Assembly (NCBI RefSeq): GCF_002754245.1
Contig: NZ_PEEX01000001.1
Location: forward strand, 3,700,001-3,764,000
Direction of reading: 5' to 3'
Length of the DNA: 64,000 bases
DNA from: Chryseobacterium sp. 52
GTDB taxonomy: Bacteria; Bacteroidota; Bacteroidia; Flavobacteriales; Weeksellaceae
Positions 44,101 through 52,183 of the stretch are shown here, in pieces. The stretch's first letter is position 1; every line of letters starts with the position of its first letter. The translations under genes were made by a program, and so were the position numbers. Under the pieces are notes generated by a model. The model had not been told where the DNA came from and ran no database searches. It worked only from the letters and a program-made list of their open reading frames with translations.

Positions 44101-44850
44101 TTTCTCGATATAATCATTGAAAATAGTTTCCAATGTATGTTTAAATTCTCCATCAAACTGGATATCTGACAGTTCTGTTTCAAAAGTGGTATGACGGCAA
44201 TGGTCGCTCCAATAGGTGTCTAAAACTTTCAGTTCTGTTTCTGTAGGATTTCTTTTTTCTGTTTTAAAGTATTCCTGAATAAATTTCAGGTCATCCAATC
44301 CTAATGCAAAACCATGATTATTAAAGAAATCTTCAAGTTCGGCATCATTGAAATTGATGAAATTTTCGTGGATCAAAACTTTTGTCGGTATTTCATCCGC
44401 AGGAATATTTAAGATAGAAAGATCTTTTTCCTGAGATTCCACTTTATTGATCAGAAGGTCTTTGATTTTCACAATGTCTGCTTCAGATGCTCCTTCAAAC
44501 TGGATCAGTTTTCCGCTTCTTACTTTAGACTTTTCATTTCCCGTTAATAAAGCGATACACTGCTGGGCAGAATCTGCACGCTGATCATACTGGCCGGGAA
44601 GAAACTCCATGGCAAAATAGATCTCCTCTGCAGGATTTTCTGTGTGTAAAATATCGGTTACGGGATCTACAAAGGTACTGTTGACCACTTTTTCGAATTC
44701 CCCATCATTCAAATTAAATATATCGTACACATTGTACACTTTTATCGTTTTGATTGACGGTACCACCGCTTTTACTTCATCAAAAATTTTTGGACTTTCT
44801 ACATCGAAAATACCTCTTTTTTCTACGAAAATTCTTTTGTTATTAGACAT
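41152..44850 (-). CDS. purL: Phosphoribosylformylglycinamidine synthase
   Basis: 1232 aa, the large fused form found in Proteobacteria and Bacteroidota. It contains the AIRS-like synthase halves (GGATGRDGVGGASGSS; GGKDSMSGTYQDL) and the C-terminal glutamine amidotransferase domain (FAPVFPGTNCEYDTLNAFQ, GICNGFQALVKSGLL with the nucleophilic Cys). It catalyses FGAR to FGAM in purine biosynthesis. purB lies nearby at 47369. Confidence 0.97.
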   Translation of the reverse strand: MSNNKRIFVEKRGIFDVESPKIFDEVKAVVPSIKTIKVYNVYDIFNLNDGEFEKVVNSTFVDPVTDILHTENPAEEIYFAMEFLPGQYDQRADSAQQCIALLTGNEKSKVRSGKLIQFEGASEADIVKIKDLLINKVESQEKDLSILNIPADEIPTKVLIHENFINFNDAELEDFFNNHGFALGLDDLKFIQEYFKTEKRNPTETELKVLDTYWSDHCRHTTFETELSDIQFDGEFKHTLETIFNDYIEKRKFLGRELKPISLMDLATVCARYFHKTGNLENLVVSDEINACTIQIEAEYDGKKEPWYLLFKNETHNHPTEIEPFGGASTCLGGAIRDPLSGRSFVFQAMRLTGAADVLEPVDQTLPGKLPQKTITKQAANGYSSYGNQIGLATTMVSEIYDEGYKAKRMEVGFVTGAVPIDWVRREKPENGDSVIILGGATGRDGVGGASGSSKVQDENSIHTMSTEVQKGNAVEERKIQRLFRNPEVTRLIKKSNDFGAGGVSVAIGEIADSLEVNLDVLPLKYEGLNGTELAISESQERMAVVVDPKDKEQFIKFCQDENIVAVEVAKVTDSGRMQMFWKGDKIVDLSREFLDTNGCSKKQDVKITHLEDVKEEILPFTEENFLKILSDKNVASQKGLLEMFDSSVGGTTVAMPLGGKYQQTLMEGSAQTLPILGAKDIETVSFASWGFDAEISKQNSLLGSSYAVIESVAKIVAMGGDYKNIRLSFQEYFEKLGQNPEKWGKPLASLLGAYDAQMNLGLAAIGGKDSMSGTYQDLNVPPTLISFACANGEKKNVISPEFKQSGNKLYFFNHAAQENGLPDYTQLKEVYDFIFESIKAGKIVSVKTVKEGGVAVALAKMSFGNRLGAKVNFADENLLLAKNIGSLIIESKEELNFSTLQLIGEVEDSNVLKISNFEFNIENLLDANTKTFETLFPTKEKEKLTVEIDEKSNSVNPRNIIIKKHGIAQPKVFAPVFPGTNCEYDTLNAFQKEGAIVKSLPLININHQLLDESIDAWVEEIRTSQILAFSGGFSAGDEPDGSAKFIVNVLKNEKMRNAVHELLDRDGMIIGICNGFQALVKSGLLPYGRIKDLDENSPTLAHNAIRRHISQMVNVKVINDESPWLKGMKDQVFTIPISHGEGRFMASEEEIKKLYENGQIATQYIDLDGNIAHGMPFNPNNSLFGIEGVTSPCGKIYGRMGHPERFAKGLMKNIPTANYHNIFKNGVEYFK

Positions 44851-44928
44851 TAGATGCCAGATTTTAAATATTAGATTTATTACTTTCTTTTTACTTTTTT
44901 CAGAATCAACATGTGATTCTTTTTATTT

Positions 44929-46353
44929 TTACAACTTCAACGTCAGATTATTATCATCTGTTCCGTCTGTATTGGAAGCATTTCCTGATGCATTGATCCA
45001 GTCTTCTCCGTTCAGAACCAATTTAAAGGAATAGGTTTTCCCTTTTTCAAACCTGGATTTCGGAACTTCCAATTCGAAGCGGTTATCTTCTTTCTTCGTT
45101 AACTGATAGTTTTTATTGTCTGTTTTCCAATCATTGAAAGATCCAGCAACAGAAACATTATTGATCAGTTTTGAATTTAAATTTTTCGGATGTGTATAGG
45201 CAAATACAACGTTATCTCCTTTCAGATGATATCCTTCTGTTACCTTTTTGCTTGGTGCTGTTGTCAGATCGTTCGCTAATCTGGCAGCCGAATTATAAAG
45301 AGCAGGAAAGGTATCCGATCCGCTGATATTGACGATTAAGCAAATCCCCATATTCAGTTCAGGGTATATCATAAACCAGGTCTGATCTCCGAATCCTCCA
45401 CCGTGCTTATACCCCATTTTCCCATGTTCGCTCAAACCGAAGCCATCCCAGAAATAGCCGTACCAGTCTCCTTTACTGTTATTGATATTTCTTTGAGATT
45501 CCTGAACAATTGAATTTTTAGAATCCAGTTCATATTTTAAAAACTTCACCATATCTCCCATCGTCGACTTGGTTTTTGATCCGCCAGCACCCCACAAATG
45601 GCTTATGGATTTTGGCATTAAGCGGTGACTTGTATGATAACCATTTGACATCACTTCATTGTCTCCAAGCTGTAGCTTTGTATGATTCATTCCCAATTTG
45701 GAGAAAATATATTGGTTGAGAGCAGATTCATAGCTTTGGCCATAAATATTTTCCAGCATCAGACCTGTAAGTTCAAGACTTAGGTTGCTGTAATTGTATT
45801 TAGTTCCGGGCAGCGTATCCAGTTTTACTTTTTGAAGGTCCTGCTTAAAATCATCTTTTGTATAATTTTCCCCTAATTTATTGTATTGAAAAGGAGTTTC
45901 ATCGGTCATATTTTTCCTAAGTTCGGAATCATCAGGCAGATTACGCGGCAATGCAGTTCTGAAGGAAATTAAATCTTTAATTTTAATCGGAGTTCCATTG
46001 TATTCTAAATTGGGATATGATCCTTTCAGATACTTACGAATATCATCCTCAAGATTAATTTTCTTCTCCAGCACAGCCTGAGCCAATAACTGGCCTGTGA
46101 AAAGCTTTGTAACAGAAGCTATTTCAAAATAGGTATTATCATCCGCTTTATTTCCTTTTCCTTTATCTATTTCCCCGAAATGTTTTGTATAAACTTTACC
46201 ATCTTTCACTATTCCAACCGATACGGAATAAGCCCCTGATTTTTCTTTTAATTTTTGAGCATTGACCTCCATAATGGCATACACCTCTTTCTGGCTTTGT
46301 GAGAAGCTCTTTGCAGACATAAGAATCAATAAAAAAATCGACAGGTTCTTCAT
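44929..46353 (-). CDS. Serine hydrolase (class C beta-lactamase fold) with C-terminal glycogen-binding-like domain
   Basis: 474 aa. A signal peptide (MKNLSIFLLILMSAKSFSQ) leads the hydrolase domain: ASVTKLFTG (SxxK), YNYSNLSLELTG (YxN) and GYKHGGGFG near residue 320. The last 80 residues (NVSVAGSFNDWKTDNKNYQL...TYSFKLVLNGEDWINASGN) resemble the AMPK-type glycogen-binding (CBM48) fold. That pairing is unusual; perhaps a carbohydrate-linked esterase or peptidase. It is not clearly a resistance enzyme. Confidence 0.82.
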   Translation of the reverse strand: MKNLSIFLLILMSAKSFSQSQKEVYAIMEVNAQKLKEKSGAYSVSVGIVKDGKVYTKHFGEIDKGKGNKADDNTYFEIASVTKLFTGQLLAQAVLEKKINLEDDIRKYLKGSYPNLEYNGTPIKIKDLISFRTALPRNLPDDSELRKNMTDETPFQYNKLGENYTKDDFKQDLQKVKLDTLPGTKYNYSNLSLELTGLMLENIYGQSYESALNQYIFSKLGMNHTKLQLGDNEVMSNGYHTSHRLMPKSISHLWGAGGSKTKSTMGDMVKFLKYELDSKNSIVQESQRNINNSKGDWYGYFWDGFGLSEHGKMGYKHGGGFGDQTWFMIYPELNMGICLIVNISGSDTFPALYNSAARLANDLTTAPSKKVTEGYHLKGDNVVFAYTHPKNLNSKLINNVSVAGSFNDWKTDNKNYQLTKKEDNRFELEVPKSRFEKGKTYSFKLVLNGEDWINASGNASNTDGTDDNNLTLKL

Positions 46354-46362
46354 GGAATATTA

Positions 46363-47322
46363 TTATTTTACAAATTTATTTGGGTTATCAGGATGTTCTC
46401 TCTGAAAACGTTCAGCTTCTTTTATTTCATTATTCAGCCACTTTTCAAAAGGATTTTTTTCACTTTCAAATTCCAGAGCGTAGACGTTTTTACCGTCTTC
46501 AGAAACCAGAAATTTAAAGTTGGATAATCCTGCTTCCATTTTTCTATAATCGTATGTATTGATTTGATAATAGGGAAAATTATCTTTCGGTCTTTCTACA
46601 ATTTCAAAAAATAATTTTCTTTGGTCTTCAGATAATTTATTATAGTGATTTACATAACAGATATCGGATAGTATTTTATTCTGCTTTTCAAAAAACGTAA
46701 GAATACTTTTTTCTTTTTCGTTGTATTTGAATGGATAAGGATAAAGTTTTCCTTCAATTTCTACAGCATTTTCAGATCCGGAAACCGGCTGAACAATTTC
46801 TCCTTTAACATTCATCACGCCCCAAGTCCCACCTACAATTGACTTGTGCTCATCATTGGTCTTTTCCCAATCACAGCCATCACAAAATGCAGCATAACCA
46901 TAATTAAAAGGTGATACAAAATCATGGGTTGCTTCAATATATGTTTTACCATTTCTGTCCGCAAAACCCACTTTCCCATCTTTCACTATTCTTCTCAGGC
47001 CTTCACTGAAATAATCTGCTCCATTGTCATAAAAGAAAGGCCTGTATAAAAAGTTTCCTTTTCTGTCATAGACATAACCCCATGCATTCTTCTCTTTAGC
47101 TTCTCCTTTTTTGAAACCGTCAAAGTAGATAGTCTCCTCTTTTACCAGTTCTCCATCCTCAAGATCTGAATATATTTTAAACAGGGCAGGCACAATAATT
47201 TTTCCGTCCTGATCCTTTACTCCAACCAAAGTATCTTTTGAAATAAAATACTTTAATACTGCTTTCTTCTGTGAGAAGGAAAGTATTGGTATTATGGAAA
47301 TGAGCAAAAGAGTTTTTTTCAT
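46363..47322 (-). CDS. WG-repeat secreted protein
   Basis: 319 aa from ATG 47322 (MKKTLLLISIIPILSFSQ signal peptide); the ATG at 47352 is upstream of the signal and less likely. Beta-hairpin WG-type repeats (GYVYDRKGNFLYRPFF, GLRRIVKDGKVGFADRNGKTYIEA, GGTWGVMNVKGEIVQP) are visible. WG-repeat proteins are common in Bacteroidota; function is unknown, perhaps protein interaction. It ends 9 nt before the serine-hydrolase gene, suggesting an operon. Confidence 0.8.
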   Translation of the reverse strand: MKKTLLLISIIPILSFSQKKAVLKYFISKDTLVGVKDQDGKIIVPALFKIYSDLEDGELVKEETIYFDGFKKGEAKEKNAWGYVYDRKGNFLYRPFFYDNGADYFSEGLRRIVKDGKVGFADRNGKTYIEATHDFVSPFNYGYAAFCDGCDWEKTNDEHKSIVGGTWGVMNVKGEIVQPVSGSENAVEIEGKLYPYPFKYNEKEKSILTFFEKQNKILSDICYVNHYNKLSEDQRKLFFEIVERPKDNFPYYQINTYDYRKMEAGLSNFKFLVSEDGKNVYALEFESEKNPFEKWLNNEIKEAERFQREHPDNPNKFVK

Positions 47323-47368
47323 GTTTGGAATAAAATAAAATATGCAGCCCAAAAGGACTGCATATGCT

Positions 47369-48796
47369 TTATACTTTAAGATCAGCCTCTAATCCTATCA
47401 GGTCTTTATTCTGGTCCAGAATGGGTTGGACTTCATTGCTGATGAATTCCTCCGTCTGAATCGGTGCAAACCCGATAAAGTTTTTAGGATCTAAAACTTC
47501 TTTTAATTTTGATTTATCCAGTTTTAAAGAATCATCGTTTAAGATTCTTTCGATAAGGTCATTCTCTTTTCCTTCTTCTTTCACTTTTTTGGAAGCTTCC
47601 ATAGAGTGAACTCTGATGACTTCGTGAATTTCCTGACGGTCACCGCCGGCTTTCACTTCTTCCATGATGATATATTCTGTCGCCATGAAAGGAAGTTCTT
47701 CCATAATATGCTTGTTGATTCTGTTTGGATACACAACAATTCCGTTCATAATGTTGTTCCAGATCAATAAGATGGCATCAACGGCAAGGAATGCCTGAGG
47801 AATCGTTAATCTCTTGTTTGCAGAATCATCCAATGTTCTTTCAAACCATTGTGTAGAAGCTACCATAGCAGAACTTGTCGTCAGAGACATTACATATTTT
47901 GCCAATGCTCCGATTCTTTCGCTTCTCATTGGATTACGTTTGTAAGCCATTGCTGATGAACCGATCTGGTTTTTCTCAAATGGCTCTTCAACTTCTTTAA
48001 GATTTTGAAGAAGACGTAAATCGTTGGTAAATTTATGAGCAGACTGTGCAATATTTCCTAATAAAGCCACAACTTTAGCATCGATTTTTCTGTCATAAGT
48101 CTGACCTGAAACGCCGAAAACTTTCTCAAAACCAAATCTTTTTGAAAGTTCTTTATCTAAGTGTTTTACTTTAGAATAATCACCGTTGAAAAGCTCTAAG
48201 AAACTGGCAGCTGTACCGGTAGTTCCTTTTACTCCTCTGAAACGAAGGGTTTCTAAGAAGAAATCAAGCTCTTCGATGTCAAGAACTAAACTCTGTAACC
48301 AAAGTGTTGCTCTTTTTCCAACAGTCGTTAACTGAGCCGGCTGGAAGTGAGTAAACCCTAAAGTTGGTAAGTCTTTATATTGAATAGCAAAATCTGCTAA
48401 ACTTTTCATGACGTTAACTAACTTTTTCTTTAAAATTAAAAGTCCGTCACGAATTTGAATTAAATCTGTATTATCTCCTACAAAAGCTGAAGTAGCTCCC
48501 AGGTGAATAATTCCTTTTGCTGAAGGCGCTACATCACCATACGTGTGAACGTGAGCCATTACATCATGACGGAATTTTTTCTCGTACTCCGCGGCTTTAT
48601 CATAATCTATGTTTTCAGCATTAGCTTTCAACTCAGCGATTTGCCCGTCTGTAATCTCAAGTCCAAGGTCTTTTTCAATTTCAGCAAGCGCTATCCAAAG
48701 CTGTCTCCATGTACGGAATTTGTTATTATGTGAGAAGTTAAATAACATTTCTTCACTGGAGTATCGCTCTTCCAATGGATTTTTGTAGGAATTCAT
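47369..48796 (-). CDS. purB: Adenylosuccinate lyase
   Basis: 475 aa from ATG 48796 (MNSYKNPLEERYSSEEM); the upstream ATG at 48820 is before the typical start. Fumarase/aspartase superfamily motif GSSAMAYKRNPMRSERI (about residue 290) and AHVHTYGDVAPSAKGIIHLGATSAFVGDN are conserved. It makes AMP from adenylosuccinate and fumarate release in the SAICAR step. Purine genes purL and purB are close but not in one operon. Confidence 0.96.
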   Translation of the reverse strand: MNSYKNPLEERYSSEEMLFNFSHNNKFRTWRQLWIALAEIEKDLGLEITDGQIAELKANAENIDYDKAAEYEKKFRHDVMAHVHTYGDVAPSAKGIIHLGATSAFVGDNTDLIQIRDGLLILKKKLVNVMKSLADFAIQYKDLPTLGFTHFQPAQLTTVGKRATLWLQSLVLDIEELDFFLETLRFRGVKGTTGTAASFLELFNGDYSKVKHLDKELSKRFGFEKVFGVSGQTYDRKIDAKVVALLGNIAQSAHKFTNDLRLLQNLKEVEEPFEKNQIGSSAMAYKRNPMRSERIGALAKYVMSLTTSSAMVASTQWFERTLDDSANKRLTIPQAFLAVDAILLIWNNIMNGIVVYPNRINKHIMEELPFMATEYIIMEEVKAGGDRQEIHEVIRVHSMEASKKVKEEGKENDLIERILNDDSLKLDKSKLKEVLDPKNFIGFAPIQTEEFISNEVQPILDQNKDLIGLEADLKV

Positions 48797-48819
48797 TCTT
48801 TCTTTTACTTTTAGATGCA

Positions 48820-48827
48820 CAAAAATA
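48820..48827 (-). promoter_or_regulatory. -7 promoter element of purB
   Basis: On the minus strand TATTTTTG matches TAnnTTTG exactly, about 24 nt before the ATG. Confidence 0.45.
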
Positions 48828-49314
48828 CGATTTTTGGTTGAGAGATAAAAATTGTAGAGGTGGTTTTAGTTTTCGGCTGAAATTAAATGTTAATTATCTT
48901 TTATTTAAGTGGGGTAAAGTTAATCTTTCTTCGTTTTTGACATTAATTTTCACAGTTTTCTTGAGTAAATCATGGCGTAGAATTTATTATAAACGCAAGG
49001 TTTGCAGGATTTCCTGAATCGCTTTACGTTTTTAAGTTCGCAAAGGCGGTTCACTTAGCAATGAAGATACCGTTTTTTGTCATTGCGAGGAACGGAGTGA
49101 CAGATTTTTATACTGCCGACTACAACAATTAGCCCCGATAGTAACGGTTACCCCGCAACACGCGTCGGGAAAAGATTGGCGTGAGGAGTATGAGTGGATA
49201 GCGGGAAATAGCTTCCAATAATTACTTCCAGATTTTTTTCAGACTATAAAGTCTTGGAAACTGATCATGTTTTACTCTAAATTTGCTGTTTCATTTTAAA
49301 TAAAGACTAAGGAT
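48828..49314. repeat. Non-coding gap with interspersed repeats
   Basis: About 490 nt with no gene. It holds GTCATTGCGAGGAACGGAGT (49079-49098), a widespread bacterial intergenic motif. It also holds a block starting TAGCCCCGATAGTAACGG and ending ATAGCGGGAAATAGCTT (about 49130-49213), common in flavobacteria. A hairpin AGACT-ATAA-AGTCT (about 49241-49254) follows. The sequence between purB and the AraC gene is otherwise unstructured. Confidence 0.6.
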
Positions 49315-50199
49315 ATGGGTGGTTTGAAGAAACTGGAGATCAAAAAGAATATTCAGAAGGGGGAAGATAAAAATCTGTCTTTCCGGGTTTTTGATTTGAC
49401 GGCAGAAAATCTGAAGGAATACCTAAAACCGCATAAGAAAGACCATTTCTGCATTATTGTTATGGAAAACGGAACGCTTCAGGTTCATATTGAAGAAAAA
49501 ATACATTTCCTTAAAGTCGGAAAAATTTCTGTTATATTTCCGGAACAGGTTCATTTTATTTCTAATATCAGCGAAAACCTGAAGGGTAAGATTATTCTGT
49601 TTGAAGAGATATTATTCTGCTCTGACATTCTGAAAAACGAACTGAGCACGTACAATGTCAATCTTTCCACACAGCTGAACTGTACGATTCTTTCTCCGGA
49701 AGATTTTGAGCAGGGTTTACACACGATTAAAATCATCAAGGAAATTTATCAGAAACCCAGTCTTATCAAAAAGGAACAGGCGAGATTCCATATTAAGATT
49801 TTTCTGTTGGGACTGATAGAATCTGTTCATGGGCTGCATCCTATTATCTATAAAGAAACGGCTGACAAACCCATATATGTCCGTTTTAAAAAGCTGCTGA
49901 ATCAGCATTACAAACAGGAGCGAACGGTTCAGTACTATGCGGGGAAATTGGCGATTACTTCAAAAAAATTAAATTCCATTACTAAAAAGCATTGTGGTGA
50001 AACGGCTATTCAGGCTATCCACAACCGTATTTTAATGGAAATCAAGCGTCAGCTTATGTTTTCTGACCTTTCCCACAAAGAGATTGCTTTCGATCTTGGG
50101 TTCAATTCCCCTTCTGCTCTCAACAAATTTGTAAAGGCAAAACTGAAGGAAACGCCAACGGAGCTTCAGCAGGAACTGGCGCAAATGTATAACGCATAG
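49315..50199 (+). CDS. AraC-family transcriptional regulator
   Basis: 294 aa. The N-terminal cupin-like sensing region (HFCIIVMENGTLQVHIEEKIHFLKVGKISVIFPEQVHFI) is followed by the C-terminal double helix-turn-helix: QYYAGKLAITSKKLNSITKKHCGETAIQAI and SDLSHKEIAFDLGFNSPSALNKFVKAKLKETP. The next gene, an iron-containing alcohol dehydrogenase, starts 68 nt downstream on the same strand and is its most likely target. Confidence 0.9.
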   Translation: MGGLKKLEIKKNIQKGEDKNLSFRVFDLTAENLKEYLKPHKKDHFCIIVMENGTLQVHIEEKIHFLKVGKISVIFPEQVHFISNISENLKGKIILFEEILFCSDILKNELSTYNVNLSTQLNCTILSPEDFEQGLHTIKIIKEIYQKPSLIKKEQARFHIKIFLLGLIESVHGLHPIIYKETADKPIYVRFKKLLNQHYKQERTVQYYAGKLAITSKKLNSITKKHCGETAIQAIHNRILMEIKRQLMFSDLSHKEIAFDLGFNSPSALNKFVKAKLKETPTELQQELAQMYNA

Positions 50200-50267
50200 T
50201 CTTATTTGTATAACATCACTTGTTCAGGCTTATCTAATTTTGTTCTATTAAAAATTAAATAAGAAAA

Positions 50268-51434
50268 ATGAGTAAATTATTTATTGCAGGAGAAGTTTTT
50301 CATGGTGCAGGAAGTCTTGACGAATTAAAAAATATCAAAGGAAAAAAAGCAGTTATTGTTACGGGAGGAAACTCCATGAGAAAAAGCGGAACTCTGGACA
50401 GAGCGATTGCCTTCCTTACTGAAGCAGGAATTGAAACTCTGGTTTTTGATGGTGTGGAAGAAGACCCGTCATCTGCAACAAGCCTTAAAGGTGCGGAAGT
50501 AATGAGAAATTTTGAACCGGACTGGATTATTGGCTTAGGAGGCTGCTCTGCAATTGATGCTGCAAAGATCATGTGGGTATTTTACGAATATCCGGATACG
50601 GACTTTGATTCATTAATTAAGCCTTTCTCTGTGCCGGTATTGAGAAATAAAGCCAGATTTATTGCTATTCCATCTACCAGCGGAACGGGAACTGAAACAA
50701 CAGGATTAGCTGTGATTACAGACCGTGAAAAGGGAGTAAAATACCCGATTGTTTCTTATGAACTGACTCCGGATATCGCTATCGTTGATGGTGAAATATG
50801 TGCTTCAATGCCTGCTCATATTACCTCCAATACAGGTTTAGATGCTTTAACGCATTGTGTGGAAGCTTACGTTTCCAATATTGAAAATAATTTTGCGGAT
50901 GCGTTGGCTAAAGGTGGTCTGGAAATCGTTTTTAACAACCTGAAAGAAGCGGTAAACAACCCTACTAATATTACAGCCCGTCAGAATATGCATGATGCTT
51001 CTTTTATGGCTGGTTTAGCGTTTAATAATGCCTGGTTGGGAATTGTTCATTCTCTTTCTCATCAGGTGGGAGCGCTTTACGGGGTTCCGCATGGTGCTTC
51101 CAATGCTATTTTCCTTCCTAATGTCATCCGTTTCAATGCACAGGCTACTGACCGTTTTCCTGATTTAGCTAAAATAATAGGTAAAGAAACTGCGGAAGAC
51201 CTTGCTCAAGCCATTGAAACGCTGCGTTCTGAAGTAAACAATAATTCTTCTCTTAAAGAGTTTGGAATTTCTAAAGAAGACTGGGATAAAAACTTAGATT
51301 ATATTGCCAACAATGCATTAATTGATCCTTGTACAGGATTTAATCCAAGGGTTCCCACATTAGATGAATTGAAAACCATTTACAATGCCTGCTATGAAGG
51401 CCTTGTCTATACCGAAGAAGCTGTTACCGCTTAG
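50268..51434 (+). CDS. Iron-containing (type III) alcohol dehydrogenase
   Basis: 388 aa. The nucleotide-binding region is VIVTGGNSM and WIIGLGGCSAIDAAK. PSTSGTGTETTG and the metal ligands in GLDALTHCVEAY and HSLSHQVGALYGVPHGASNA are the family hallmark; the latter holds the two His ligands. It reduces or oxidises short alcohols and aldehydes with NAD(P), and probably responds to the AraC regulator just upstream. Confidence 0.92.
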   Translation: MSKLFIAGEVFHGAGSLDELKNIKGKKAVIVTGGNSMRKSGTLDRAIAFLTEAGIETLVFDGVEEDPSSATSLKGAEVMRNFEPDWIIGLGGCSAIDAAKIMWVFYEYPDTDFDSLIKPFSVPVLRNKARFIAIPSTSGTGTETTGLAVITDREKGVKYPIVSYELTPDIAIVDGEICASMPAHITSNTGLDALTHCVEAYVSNIENNFADALAKGGLEIVFNNLKEAVNNPTNITARQNMHDASFMAGLAFNNAWLGIVHSLSHQVGALYGVPHGASNAIFLPNVIRFNAQATDRFPDLAKIIGKETAEDLAQAIETLRSEVNNNSSLKEFGISKEDWDKNLDYIANNALIDPCTGFNPRVPTLDELKTIYNACYEGLVYTEEAVTA

Positions 51435-51460
51435 TTTTTATATCTTAATTGTAGCATAAA

Positions 51461-51491
51461 AAAACAGGAAATCTAATTGATTTCCTGTTTT
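51461..51491. terminator. Bidirectional terminator
   Basis: AAAACAGGAAATC (51461-51473) pairs with GATTTCCTGTTTT (51479-51491). It separates the converging alcohol dehydrogenase and the small secreted gene. Confidence 0.85.
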
Positions 51492-51496
51492 TGTTT

Positions 51497-51910
51497 TTAT
51501 CGATAGATTACTACATCATCTTTTTTAATTTGATAGCCTGTTTTTTTGTAGGGACTTAAAACATAGCTTTCTTTAATATAGTCTCCACTTTTCCACATTT
51601 TAACTTTTCCATCCCGGGTAAGGATAATGCTTTTTGCATTTTCGTGCGGTATGAAGATTTCGGCTTTTTTCATGTCTTTACTAAAGATAATGGCAGTCAT
51701 CGTTGTATAACTTTTATCCGAGCTTACTTCATTTAATTTTATTTTCTGTTTGGAAACTTTTATACAGTCATTTCTTAATTGTGAGTAGGTATACCCGGCT
51801 GAACCTATACAGCCATGAACATCTCTGTCGCCTCCTACAACCGGAGATTTTTGTTGGGTAAAGGCCAAAGAACTCAGGAACATTGCGCCCAATACAATAG
51901 TTTTTCTCAT
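51497..51910 (-). CDS. Small secreted protein, paralog of 54473-54865
   Basis: 137 aa. Signal peptide MRKTIVLGAMFLSSLAFTQ. The mature region GGDRDVHGCIGSAGYTYSQLRNDCIKVSKQKIKLNEV contains two Cys. It is clearly homologous along its whole length to the protein at 54473, ending DDVVIYR vs DNVVIYQ. No known family. It lies beside the degraded GH3 fragment at 52033-52123, just as the paralog lies beside bglX. Confidence 0.75.
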   Translation of the reverse strand: MRKTIVLGAMFLSSLAFTQQKSPVVGGDRDVHGCIGSAGYTYSQLRNDCIKVSKQKIKLNEVSSDKSYTTMTAIIFSKDMKKAEIFIPHENAKSIILTRDGKVKMWKSGDYIKESYVLSPYKKTGYQIKKDDVVIYR

Positions 51911-52032
51911 ATTTTAAATATTAATGGTTTTGAGTTTGGTGAAAATTATTCCAAAAACATGGTTTTAGTTAATTTAATCTAAGATACAAAAAAGCCGCTC
52001 GTTTTGGGTAGTTTATGAGTATATTATTTTAT

Positions 52033-52123
52033 CCTGTTGATTTTTGAATGTTTTATATTCTCGAACCAGGTTCCTGTCATGGCATAAAATTTTCCAGACT
52101 TCCAATTGAGTTTTCAAATTTCA
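52033..52123 (-). pseudogene. Degraded 3' end of a bglX-like gene
   Basis: About 90 nt closely match the last codons of bglX (54957-55048). Shared on the plus strand are GTTGATTTTTGAATGTTT and the AACC(A)GGTTCC(T)GTCATG region, with frame-breaking differences and no intact reading frame. It lies 122 nt from the paralogous secreted gene, mirroring the order in the intact copy. This points to a tandem duplication followed by loss of the second bglX. Confidence 0.65.
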
Positions 52124-52183
52124 TGTGAGGTTAAATTTCATTAAAAAAAGGATATACCTTCGCTTCCACCAACTAAAATTAGA

